Of a stretch of 64,000 nt of DNA, positions 22,800 through 32,423 are shown in pieces. The stretch is from NCBI GenBank assembly GCA_021234155.1, contig JAJEKV010000013.1:20726521-20790520 (forward strand), in the 5' to 3' direction. Source of the DNA: Isoetes taiwanensis (Eukaryota > Streptophyta > Lycopodiopsida > Isoetales > Isoetaceae). The notes beneath the pieces are model-generated. The model saw nothing but the letters and a program-made list of their open reading frames with translations, had not been told where the DNA came from and searched no databases. The translations under genes were made by a program, and so were the position numbers. Every line of letters begins with the position of its first letter. Position 1 is the first letter of the stretch.

Positions 22800-24821
22800 G
22801 CTTGGTGGAGGGTCCTTAGTCCTTTTAAGCAATGTTTCGGTATTTACGTCGAGAGCGGTAGCCTTTGGATGTCCCTAATTGCACTGCCTTTTTGTAATAT
22901 ACGGTAATGCAAAATGGTAGAAGATGCTTTTAAAGAAAATAAAGTTGTTTCAAGCATTGAGATTTCATGAAATGCAAGGTAATGCATTTGAGATAAATGC
23001 TTCATAAGCCCAAAGCATTATAGCCTCTCTAATGTCCCAGATGAAAGGTGAATCTATTTAACTATTTATGTAATGACTAACCTTCACATGCTGAATACAT
23101 GATACTTGTCATGTTGAAATAGGATATTTGTTTGATGAAATAGGATATTTGAAATTCATTGGGCAGTTGCTTGCTGCCAAATTCAATGTTTTTATGTATC
23201 ATATACATTTGCTACATGTTCTTTGTTCTCAATATTTAATGGTGCAAATGCCTCTATGAGATTGTGGTGCTAAAATAAGATATTTATATCCATGCATTTT
23301 CTACATATCCTTTGTTATTTGTTCTTACTATTTGATGGTCAGATTCTGCATAGTAAATGTCAGCATCGCCACTCCATTTTCAGGGACAAAATATACAAAG
23401 ACGTAAGATACAAAGATGGTCCTATTTGCTGATCTTTGTAAAACGCATGTCGATATGGGATTAAAACTTCTATTTGTATATTTCTTGGCACTTACATACT
23501 TACATAAACAGGCTAACTGGCCCATAAAGTTTACTCATGTTTGCTTTAGTTAGGGCCCGAAGGGCCCAAATTTTTTTTTAATATAACAATCAACACACAA
23601 CTACCATTAACATTATTAACACAAACGATTGCATTTAACACATTTAAATTAAAATCCCCCTTAAACCCCCTTTGGTTTGGGTGCATATTCACACGGGGGG
23701 TTACGTAGGGCAGCGAGAGCCCCAAAAATATATTTACAATACATGTACACAATTAACACCATTAAGTACATTCGCTCAAACCTTATAGTATTTTGCAAAC
23801 CTTAATATACAGTATACAAAAACTTGTACATGCATACCCCACAAACGAGGATTGCTATGTACGGTCCAAATCTTAGAATAAAGGACAAATATGCCCATCC
23901 GACAAACTCGTTGCGGAGTAATCCCCCGTGTGAATATGCACCCAAACCAAAGGGGGTTTAAGGGGGATTTTAATTTAAATGTGTTAAATGCAATCGTTTG
24001 TGTTAATAATGTTAATGGTAGTTGTGTGTTGATTGTTATATTAAAAAATTTTTGCCCTTCGGGCCCCAACTAAAGCAAAACATGAGTAAACTTTATGGGC
24101 GGTTAGCCCTGTTTATGTAAGTATGTAAGTGCCAAGAAATATACAAATAGAAGTTTTAATCCCATATCGACATCGCTTTACAAAAGATCGAAGAAATAGG
24201 ACCATCTTTGTATCTTACGTCTTTGTATATTTTGTCCCTGAAAATGGAGTGGCGATGCTGACATTTACTATGCAGAATCTGACCATCAAATAGTAAGAAC
24301 AAATAACAAAGGATATGTAGAAAATGCATGGATATAAATATCTTATTTTAGCACCACAATCTCATAGAGGCATTTGCACCATTAAATATTGAGAACAAAG
24401 AACATGTAGCAAATGTATATGATACATAAAAACATTGAACTTGGCAGCAAGCAACTGCCCAATGAATTTCAAATATCCTATTTCATCAAACAAATATCCT
24501 ATTTCAACATGACAAGTATCATGTATTCAGCATGTGAAGGTTAGTCATTACATAAATAGTTAAATAGATTCACCTTTCATCTGGGACATTAGAGAGGCTA
24601 TAATGCTTTGGGCTTATGAAGCATTTATCTCAAATGCATTACCCTGCATTTCATGAAATCTCAATGCTTGAAACAACTTTATTTTCTTTAAAAGCATCTT
24701 CTACCATTTTGCATTACCGTATATTACAAAAAGGCAGGCAATTCAGGACATCCAAAGGCTACCGTTCCTGACAGAAATACCTGAAACATTGCTTAGAAGG
24801 ACTAAGGACCCTCCACCAAGC
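22800..24821. repeat. Large palindrome of unit 1, arms about 1 kb
   Basis: 22800 (GCTTGGTGGAGGGTCC) pairs with the inverse at 24806-24821, and the pairing continues inwards to the core at 23543-24076. The centre is near 23810. The outer ~745 bp on the right are an inverted copy of the cargo on the left. The arms differ by point changes and small indels, so the structure is not a recent read artefact. Confidence 0.93.
23543..24076. repeat. Right module (palindromic core), copy 1
   Basis: Arms start GCTTTAGTTAGGGCCCGAAG (left) and end with its inverse. Each arm contains the AAAATCCCCCTTAAACCCCC box followed by TTTGGTTTGGGTGCATATTC. The spacer is 23697-23925. The short frames coding HPNQRGFKGDFNLNVLN found on either strand are only translations of this repeat, not genes. 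Confidence 0.93.
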
Positions 24822-25047
24822 ATGTACAAGTTTTTGTATACTGTATATTAAGGTTTGCAAAATACTATAAGGTTTGAGCGAATGTACTTAATAGTGTTAA
24901 TTGTGTACATGTATTGTAAATATATTTTTGGGGCTCTCGTTGCCCGGAGTAACCCCCCGTGTGAATATGCACCCAAACCAAAGGGGGTTTAAGGGGGATT
25001 TTAATTTAAATGTGTTAAATGCAATCGTTTGTGTTAATAATGTTAAA
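24822..25047. repeat. Extra partial right module
   Basis: An inverted copy of about 23605-23835: part of the spacer plus one arm, ending inside the arm at about 25047. It shows that the right side of unit 1 was built in at least two steps. Confidence 0.85.
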
Positions 25048-25362
25048 ACCTGTCTCATTTTTCTGAAATATCATAATCCCAAGAGCAGAAGTATTTTCAG
25101 CAATAAGTCAAGTTCAAGTAACAGCACTATTACTAATCCAGGGGGATTGGGAACTCCTAGATTGGCTCCAAGAATTACTTTTGATCCTAAAGCCAATTCT
25201 GGCACGGTGGATACTTGTATTACACCCAAAGCCAATAATGTTATCCGGATGAACAGTGATGAGAATATTGATGAATATTCCATAACCAAAGGGGGAAATT
25301 ATATGGTATCACTGGAGAATAACACGCCTAACCAATTGGATTATGTGGAAGAGTCCATTTAA
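25048..25362 (+). pseudogene. Possible C-terminal part of ORF1, Penelope-like element
   Basis: An open frame continuing to a TAA at 25362: Ser/Asn/Pro-rich (NKSSSSNSTITNPGG, RLAPRITFDPKAN), low complexity, ending with an acidic YVEESI. It lies between the end of unit 1 and the RT frame on the same strand, where the ORF1 C-terminus would be expected. That it belongs to ORF1 is inference: it has no start codon of its own other than one contributed by unit 1. Confidence 0.45.
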
Positions 25363-25554
25363 ATATGGTTTTGGTTTAAAGACTTTATACTTGGCACATA
25401 TGCCAGAAATTTTGAAGTTACAGAAGTTTTGTTGGGCATTATCTGTCAATATGATGTAGTGACAGGGCCTTTATTTCTGTGATCAGCTAATATAAGTAAC
25501 ACAGAAATTTTTCTTGCACTTCAAAATTATGAGCAGTGGTATCTATTTGTCTAT

Positions 25555-27717
25555 GTGATTTTATGTCTGCCACCGAAATTGTCATCATTTTTGCCAAAGT
25601 GTTTGGATAAAACAATGGTAACATTTTGCTGTTATGTGACACAGGTACACAACAAGTGTCGGATGATTATCAAGGATTGCAATAACTATAAACGTTTGGT
25701 TTCTACATGTGAGGAAAAGGATACCAAGATTATTCATGCTACTTTCTTTTCCAAAGAGCTGGAAAAATTCAGCATAAAGGAGATATTTCTGAGGGTATTT
25801 GAAGAAATACTACAAGACAGAGGTACTGCTCTTGTACAAAAAACTACTTTTTCATGGAAATACATCAAACAAATCAAGGATATGGTCTACAGACCATGTA
25901 GTGTGTTTTCGGATGGAGCAAGCATTAAATGCCCTTGCAATAATCCTAATATGGCCAGATTTATAGACAAAGACATTGGCCATGTTAGAACAACCAGCAT
26001 TGATATTATTCATTCTCCAAAGCTGAGAAAGGCATTTGCCCATGGATTGAACCATATTCCAGATCACTCTTTTAGTGTACAGGAATTTATGGAGGATTTT
26101 GAAACACTTTGTGTGCAATTTTTCCAAGTACACAAATTTGAGTTATGTGATTTAACCAATGAGGACATCATAGGCATATGTGTGCTGCTGCAAAAACTTG
26201 CTCACACGGAGATTGTAGACTTCAAAAGAAAATCACCTCCAAAAAGATATCTCTGGAATGATATGGAGGTTAAGAAGAATATATTATGGCTTAACCAAAA
26301 CTTGTATATTGCTGGGCTTGACAAAGCAGCAAATAATGCGGCGTTCATTTGTCAAAGGCATATTGCTGACATGGCAATGAGCAGGCTTAGTAGCGATGAT
26401 TTTGAGATATGTGGAAAATCACCTACAGACATTAAAATGACATGCAAAAATAATATTGCTGACTTCCTTAATGGGCATGGTACCAACAGCAATAAATTGC
26501 CATACCTAATGGCTACATTCAAAGCGCATAAGAAAGAGTACAGGTGGCTTACAAATGCGCATGCCACCATTTTTTCAGAAATTGCTTCTATACTTGCTGC
26601 CATACTAAATAACTTCATTGAAGTATGGCCAAGGGTATGTTTCAGGCTGACAGCAAACATAAGGATGTTGTATCCAAAGAAAAGAATAAATGCGTGTTGG
26701 ATGATCAGTTCCATGTATGATAGGGTATTAAACCTACCCATCAAAATACATGATGTATTTGCTGCTGACATTACAAAGTGTTACGAGAATATTCCTCTTG
26801 TTGGAGAAGATGGAATTATTTGTATTATGGAGGAAGTGGCAGACCTAGTCTGGGAACATATGATGGACGATGAACGTCTTTTTGATCTACTAGTAAAAGA
26901 AAAGAATGGCATTGTCCAAGTAAAATGGGCTAAAAATGCCCAGGACAAAGAAAATTGTAGCTGGACGCATATTCCACGGGTGAAATTTAAAAATATGAAT
27001 AGTTGGCTGTTAGGCAACTGCTTTCTACAGATGGGCAATAAGATATGGAGACAAAAGAAGGGGATCCCAATGGGGTTTGCATGCAGCCCAGCGTGGTGCA
27101 ATCTTTATCTTGCTTGGTATGAATTGAGATTTATTTTCAAGCTAGCACGGGAAAAAAGGTATCATGATATTGAAAGGTTTCAATTTGCCGCCAGATACAT
27201 TGATGACCTAAATATTATTAATGGTGGAGTACTTAAGGAATTCTTCAATGATGAAGAGCAGGTCAACATTTACAATCTTGAACATTTGGGGATTAAGGAC
27301 GAGACCATATATATGAAGCATAAAGGTATGAGTCAAATGTTAGGAGTGAAATGTGATTTCCTCAATCTGACCATTGAAGTTGAAGACTATGAAAGGGGCA
27401 TGTTCAAACTATGCAGATTTGATAAAAGAAGCAAGTTACCCTTTATGGTCAACAAATTCATAAAAGCTGAGAGTTGTCGGCCATATCGACAAGCTTCTAA
27501 GGTAATCGTGTCACAGATTGTCCCTTATGTATATGCTCACTCGAATGCAATTAATGCAGCATTAGACTTGGCAAGTCTCATGTATGCTTTTTACAATAAT
27601 GGTTTCTGCATGACAGATATTAAGAAAAATGTTATGAAAGTCTTGCAAAACGAACAGTTTCCAGGTATATTGTATAATGTAGCAGACATGATACGAGTGT
27701 TGGACACATTGTGGTAA
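25555..27717 (+). CDS. Reverse transcriptase of the Penelope-like element
   Basis: An open frame of 720 codons. Motifs: PYLMATFKAHKKEYRWL at about residues 316-332 (the K-HK..R block before the fingers in Penelope RTs), FAADITKCYENIPL with catalytic Asp405, KKGIPMGFACSP at 501-512, ARYIDDLNII with the Asp550-Asp551 pair, then CDFLNLTIE and KRSKLPF near 598-632 (Penelope-like 'FLDL-I ... K-PF' region), and a helical tail after the thumb. All three catalytic Asp are present. About 300 residues precede the RT, and there is no GIY-YIG module before or after, as in endonuclease-deficient Penelope-like elements. The true start is uncertain: TGTGACACAG before the codons for VHNKCR looks like a splice acceptor (about 25644), so the first 30 codons may not be translated. 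Telomerase is less likely because its T motif and long insertion are absent. Confidence 0.82.
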   Translation: MILCLPPKLSSFLPKCLDKTMVTFCCYVTQVHNKCRMIIKDCNNYKRLVSTCEEKDTKIIHATFFSKELEKFSIKEIFLRVFEEILQDRGTALVQKTTFSWKYIKQIKDMVYRPCSVFSDGASIKCPCNNPNMARFIDKDIGHVRTTSIDIIHSPKLRKAFAHGLNHIPDHSFSVQEFMEDFETLCVQFFQVHKFELCDLTNEDIIGICVLLQKLAHTEIVDFKRKSPPKRYLWNDMEVKKNILWLNQNLYIAGLDKAANNAAFICQRHIADMAMSRLSSDDFEICGKSPTDIKMTCKNNIADFLNGHGTNSNKLPYLMATFKAHKKEYRWLTNAHATIFSEIASILAAILNNFIEVWPRVCFRLTANIRMLYPKKRINACWMISSMYDRVLNLPIKIHDVFAADITKCYENIPLVGEDGIICIMEEVADLVWEHMMDDERLFDLLVKEKNGIVQVKWAKNAQDKENCSWTHIPRVKFKNMNSWLLGNCFLQMGNKIWRQKKGIPMGFACSPAWCNLYLAWYELRFIFKLAREKRYHDIERFQFAARYIDDLNIINGGVLKEFFNDEEQVNIYNLEHLGIKDETIYMKHKGMSQMLGVKCDFLNLTIEVEDYERGMFKLCRFDKRSKLPFMVNKFIKAESCRPYRQASKVIVSQIVPYVYAHSNAINAALDLASLMYAFYNNGFCMTDIKKNVMKVLQNEQFPGILYNVADMIRVLDTLW

Positions 27718-27735
27718 TATGCACCTGATTGACAA

Positions 27736-27870
27736 GTAAAGTGACATAGGTGGGGTAAGGCCTTGGATGCAACAAGGTCTTACTCCCCTTGTTGCTTCCA
27801 AAAGTAAGTTCCTATGTGATACAAGGATTTTTTGGGCCTTCCTGACCTACGGTAGGAGGCAGGTTTTTTT
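27736..27870 (+). terminator. Hairpin-rich 3' region of the Penelope-like element
   Basis: GCAACAAGG (27769-27777) pairs with CCTTGTTGC (27787-27795). An alternative stem uses GGGGTAAGGCCTTG (27751-27764) with CAAGGTCTTACTCC (27773-27786). Further on, CCTG..CTAC/GTAG..CAGG (27841-27863) is followed at once by seven T. A role in RNA 3' end formation or RT priming is inference. Confidence 0.5.
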
Positions 27871-27876
27871 ATTATT

Positions 27877-28367
27877 AGTAGTAAATACTTAAAAGATGAA
27901 AGCAATTTGAGTAGATAAGTGGCTTGGATTATGATACAATAGTGATGGTTGGAATATGCAGATAAAAAGGCTAATGGTTGTGAGAACCATGGTACTAGGC
28001 TTTTTATTAGAATGACCCATTTAGACAATAGTTGGAAATGTCGTTGAATAATGGCAAGGTAATTTTAGGGCAAAAAAGATGCCCTAAAGAAAAGCAATGT
28101 TACCTGTGCCGGAGGCCGTTTTGGAGATTTAATTTTGGGACTAGGTATGATCCAATGGCAGCGATTAAGCGTAGGACCTATAATCTTCTCTTGCAGTGCT
28201 GTCGATAATAAGGACATTGCACATTAAGCAGAGGGATCTCAGATCTGTATATAAAGAATGGATTTCGCAAGGGCATTTAGAGCTTTGGAGATGGTAGTAT
28301 GATGGGGAGGAAGAAGGGAGGTCTCAATATCGCTACTAGGAAGAGGATTCTTATGAAAAAGCTTTGG
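27877..28367 (+). repeat. Right terminal repeat (partial second copy)
   Basis: It repeats 18961-19447 including the TATA box and the ORF1 start (MGRKKGGLNIATRKR), then ends abruptly at GAAAAAGCTTTGG. LINE-like sequence follows without a spacer. Confidence 0.93.
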
Positions 28368-30800
28368 GGAGGAGATGGCGGACGCGGGAGCGGGAGCGGG
28401 AGAACTCTGCTGCTGTTACCCTAAGTCATGAGGTTCTTCACGATCTTGATCCAAGGTGAGAGATTCACCTGTGGATGGCTTGAGGGTGAGAGTGCAAGGT
28501 TGTGGGAAAGTCTGGTGTATCATAGATTCTTCCCAGAAGAACTATTTACTGCCATCTTTTCAACGATCCCGCAGTTAGAAGTAGAGCTTCTTGAATCTTG
28601 GCTGGGTGAGTTTGTGGGTGACAGAATGCCGGTCTGCGGTGTATCTTTCATACGCATTGCTTTCGTGGGTTGTGATAGGGTTGTAGTGAAGGTTTGATTG
28701 AAGGTGTTCAGTAGGAAGATTGTAGGTTGATAGTAGTGGCACGGTGTTAGGGTAGTAGAAAGATCGAAAATATAATAAAAAAATCAGTGTGGGGGAGACA
28801 GGGTGAAGGGATGTCTAGGGAAATACAGACGTCAGGTCGGATGGGACAGCCCATTGGGAGGTGTCTTGAAGCAGAGCCGATTGGGGAAAAAGAAAAAGAA
28901 GTTAAAGGGTCAGAAAGGAATGATGTGGAAGGGAATAATGCCAAATTCGAAGAATTGCAAGATTTGGCCCGTACCCTGAGTGAAAAGGGATTTAGGCAAA
29001 TCAAAGAGATTGCTGCTCATTTGGCTGCGGTGGAGAAGGGAGAGAAGGTGAAAGACTTCGTTGCCTTTGGAGACTTTCTTACTTCCTTATCAGACATGGT
29101 GAACACGAGGCATTCCTCTGGAGTTGGTACCTTGCAAATGCGTGAGGAGGCCGTCAACCAAATTCTGGAGTATGCTAACCAGATCCAGGAGGACGTTAGG
29201 AAGGAGCTGATAACTGAAAAAGTCCCGGCATTCACTGGTAAGCCTCTCAGAAATGCAGCAGTAGAAAGTAAGCTTAAGTTTCTTAAATCCCGGGGGCTCA
29301 TAGGATGTGTCCGACATGAGGGGGTTCGGCTACAATATATAAAAGGGGAGCTTGAAAGGATGGAGCATGGGATAGCAATCAATAGTATATACTGGATAGA
29401 ATTCCCATTCTTCATGGTTGAATGTGGAAATAGCCAGACCCCGAGCTTTCTCCTTAAACAGGGCACCATCACCAAAGCTAACACTCAATTCTTTTTTCAA
29501 AAATGGTACCCTTCCTTCGACCCTCAGAATTTCTCTGAACTATACCATCCGGCTTGGACCTCTCTGCACGGCCTCAATCCTATGTATTGGAACGAGCAAT
29601 CTCTGATTACTCTCTTCCAATATACTGGAAATGTGATAAGCTGGGAAGTCTCGCAGGATAAAGCCCCGAGATTTTGGGCACAGATAGATTTGCTCAAACC
29701 AATTCCGGGAGAGATTAAGTTTGTGGATTATTTTGGCAACCCTAAGGCTCAGAAACTTGCATGGCAGGGACTTCCCCAGCCATGCCAAACATGTGGCATT
29801 AGGCTGCATGGGGGAAAAGTTTGCAAGGGTGACGGCGGAATCAAGAAAAGTCCACATAGACAAGAGCCAGGGAATCTACAGGATATGGGAAAACAGGGTG
29901 AAGGTGCTTGGATTACTCCAAATAAGGGAAGGCAGGAAAGACAGAGGCAAAATAAAAATGGTAGTGAAAAAAGGAAAAGAAGAAGACAAAAAATCAGGGA
30001 AGAGAAGGAAAAAGAAAAGATAAAGATGGAACTTGGAAAGAGTCCGGAGAGGAAATCAAGGGCGAATGGAAGAAAAAGTGCAATTCACGGAAGACTTCGG
30101 CCAAAGTCAAAGTCCTTTACAATCCCGATTCAAAAGGGAAAGGTGTCTCTGATGGAAGCGGACCCCAAGATACCTCTCAGGTATTTAGGTCCATGGCCTT
30201 AACTATAAGAGAACCAAATCCCCAAGATAAAATCTATTCTTCCTCGGATTCATCGGGAGGTAAGGATGGGGATAGGGGGACCCAGCTCTCCTAAGTTTTT
30301 CCCTTTGGTAGCCCAAAACACAGATTCACCCTTACCAATTATGGAACTCTTTCCAAGAACAGGAAGTGGTGCCCAACCAACCCATCCACGAAAAGGAGGA
30401 GGAATTGAACACAAATAGTGGTGAACCGATGTTGACATCTCCTCCGAGAGGCCCCTTTTAGAGAGGGATAATGGTTTGTCTACCAATGGTGTTGATCTAT
30501 TGGCCAGGAAACTAGTGAACAGGAGGGGATCTCTCGATACTTGAGGGTAGACTCCCTGCGGCAGAGGAAAAATGAGGTCCCATCTAGGGAGGGGATATTT
30601 TCAAGACCCGGTACTTGGCTTAAAGATTTGAGGATTCCTCTTACGCTTTTATCGGCAAATTTTGGGATGATGAAGATGGAAGTGATGAAGAGAAAGAGTT
30701 CTCCAATGAACAATCCTTTGTAACTCCACTCCCTCAGATCAAGAGGAGACAAAAAAAGGTCTATACTCCAAGAGAGATCTAGCCTCAAAGCTTTCAAATT
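28368..30800 (+). pseudogene. Plant L1-type LINE: ORF1 (gag-like), ORF2 missing
   Basis: The main frame is 28787-30202 (471 codons). It has an acidic N-terminus, a central fold seen in plant LINE ORF1 proteins (IYWIEFPFFMVECG, FWAQIDLLKPIPGEIKF) and one zinc knuckle CQTCGIRLHGGKVC (CX2CX4HX4C-like) near 29790-29825, followed by a very basic tail. In shifted frames the homology seems to run on to about 30782, where VTPLPQIKRRQKK and a stop look like the usual ORF1 end. The 5' part (28368-28786, starting GGAGGAGATGGCGG) would be the 5' UTR. No endonuclease or RT follows, so only the first third of a LINE is present. An origin from the same family as the ORF2 at 32-39 kb is possible but unproven. 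Confidence 0.72.
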
Positions 30801-31508
30801 TTCATCAAAATGGCATGTTTTTACGGTCCAAAAATGGGCACCACATCGTCTTTGTAATAAATGATAATTATTACATTATCTAAGCCTAACGAGCATCATG
30901 AACTAAAAAATCGGGAGAAAGCGAAATAGGACCCGTAAGGTTAAAGGTAAAACTAAAGGAACAAAAAAGTCAAGTCTTTACTGAGCTGCTAAACTAGGAT
31001 GGTAATTGCATGCCTCGAATCAGAAAATAAAAGTTTAATAAATGGAAATAAATTTAGCAGCCTATAAATCTCTACTGATAATAAGCGATAACTTCATCTA
31101 GTAAATACGTTGGATCGTATTATTGATATTAACAGCCTACGCATTAATCATGCATTCCATAATGCTTGGCAAGTTGTCATTCTTAGTGATATGCTTATAG
31201 GTTTGAATGCTCTGCGACATGAAAGTAGGTCTTTGCAAAATTCGTGGCAAATAACATGCCGCCAAAGAAATCATACAACAAAGAAGCTAGCAGGCAAAGA
31301 AATAAATCCCTTTCCTAAAGGTGGAATGCTATATAGAACAATTTTTTCTAGAATTCTAGACGTACACTTTCAGATTTCCAAATTGCAAAGAAATATGATC
31401 TATACGATAAAAAGCCCACCCTATCTGCCAGCGACAAATTGATTGTCAAAGATCAATGAGTTTAAAATCCTTCTATTGCTTCATATCCAACGATTTCATG
31501 TCCGAGCG
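30801..31508. other. Spacer without recognisable gene
   Basis: A+T-rich, only short frames. The 110-codon frame at 31110-31442 has no motif I can name. Confidence 0.5.
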
Positions 31509-32423
31509 CTGCAAAAAATGAAGGAAAGATTTCCCCACAGGTTTCCTCAGAAGCTGCCAGTGTGTTTTCATAATCATATGACAATACATTCTACTGGCAG
31601 TGACATAAAACAGTCTGATGCTAATTTCAAAAACCTCATGGAATTCCAGCAGGACGGACACTACATACTCAATAAATAGAATGGGTTCTCTTTTTAGCCC
31701 CATGGCAAACACTTAATGTGGCAAATGCTTCATCTGTTAGGCGAAGCACATGCATATGTGATGGAACAAAAAGACAATAAAACTTGGCTATAATGCCATC
31801 AGATGGCCATCTCTTCTCATATCGAATTTTCTTAAATCTCTTAGCTTAGACATGTTTAGGCATAGATGCACCAGCAACCTTTGCCGATGGCGATAATATA
31901 ACATCACGGACCACACAATAGAGTTTATTAGATTACCAGATAATTCCATGATCTGCATGATTTTGGGCAAGGAAGTAGGACCTCTCTCATCTCATACACT
32001 AAAACAGTGCACAAAGATAAATTTATACATGCCATAACCTTAGGACCTCAGGGCATTCACAACACTATTTGCCAATTGCATGGGTAAAATGTTTATTCAA
32101 CCTCATTGTATTCATAGTCCTAATTCTGCTTGAGCTCATATGTGCAAAAGGATTGTACCCCGATGGTCATTCCTTTACACAATACAATGGCATATTACGC
32201 ATCCACTGTATGGTCCAGTTGATTCAGGCTCATTTATAGATTACTGATGCTTTGAGTGTTGTATTCATAGTCCTAATTCTTGCACAACTCATAGGATTGT
32301 ACCCCGTTGGTCATTCCTTTAGACAATACAATGGCATAAAATGCATCCAATTTGTATGGTTCGGTTGATTCGAGGCTCATTTATAGATTACGGATGCTTT
32401 GAGTGCCTCGAACATGATACCTT
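31509..32423. repeat. Left arm of a long inverted repeat
   Basis: Inverse of 40208-40932. The outer end CTGCAAAAAATGAAGG pairs with 40917-40932, and the inner end AACATGATACCTT pairs with 40208-40220. This arm is longer mainly because of the tandem duplication at 32108-32407. It contains no transposase. Confidence 0.9.
32108..32407. repeat. 153-bp tandem duplication in the left arm
   Basis: GTATTCATAGTCCTAATTCT starts at 32108 and again at 32261. Both units run on to TTTATAGATTAC.GATGCTTTGAGTG. The right arm has one copy only. Confidence 0.88.

Larger units (their letters stand above)
21231..25047 (+). mobile_element. Unit 1 of the unclassified palindromic element family
   Basis: It begins with the left module (ATATGTAGCATTATAACAGG) inside ORF1 of the Penelope-like element and ends at about 25047, where Penelope-type coding sequence resumes. 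It contains the left module 21231-21347, about 2.2 kb of cargo, the palindromic right module 23543-24076, an inverted copy of the distal 745 bp of cargo, and an additional partial right module (24822-25047). The distance from left module to right module is 2312 bp, close to the other three units. Confidence 0.7.
18961..28367 (+). mobile_element. Penelope-like retroelement, endonuclease-deficient type
   Basis: The element is bounded by ~490-bp direct repeats (18961-19447 and 27877-28367). It has a TATA box, an intron-containing ORF1 with Cys/His-rich motifs, a 720-residue RT and a hairpin-rich 3' region. The right repeat stops inside ORF1 exon 1, so the arrangement is one whole copy followed head-to-tail by the first ~490 bp of a second. 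Such partial tandem copies ('pseudo-LTRs') and retained introns are known features of Penelope-like elements. No GIY-YIG endonuclease is seen at either end of the RT. ORF1 is split by unit 1 (21231-25047) and carries two frameshifts, so this copy cannot be autonomous, although the RT frame is open. Confidence 0.72.

Noticed and set aside
23546-24073. Small conserved protein HPNQRGFKGDFNLNVLN found on both strands in several places
   Set aside because: It is a translation of the right-module arm. The frame is not kept in all copies (unit 3 arms have shortened G runs), and the DNA palindrome explains the similarity.
21231-25047. Assembly artefact (read folding) as the cause of the palindromes
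   Set aside because: Palindrome centres always fall in the same repeat family, arms differ by substitutions and indels, and the inverted-cargo lengths differ. Still, read-level confirmation is listed as a check.
25555-27717. Telomerase reverse transcriptase
   Set aside because: The K-HK block, the GIPMG spacing and the FLNLTI..KLPF region fit Penelope-like RT. Telomerase T motif and RNA-binding domains are not seen.
18961-28367. LTR retrotransposon
   Set aside because: The right repeat stops inside the ORF1 coding exon. No primer-binding site or polypurine tract flanks the repeats, and the RT is not of Copia or Gypsy type.
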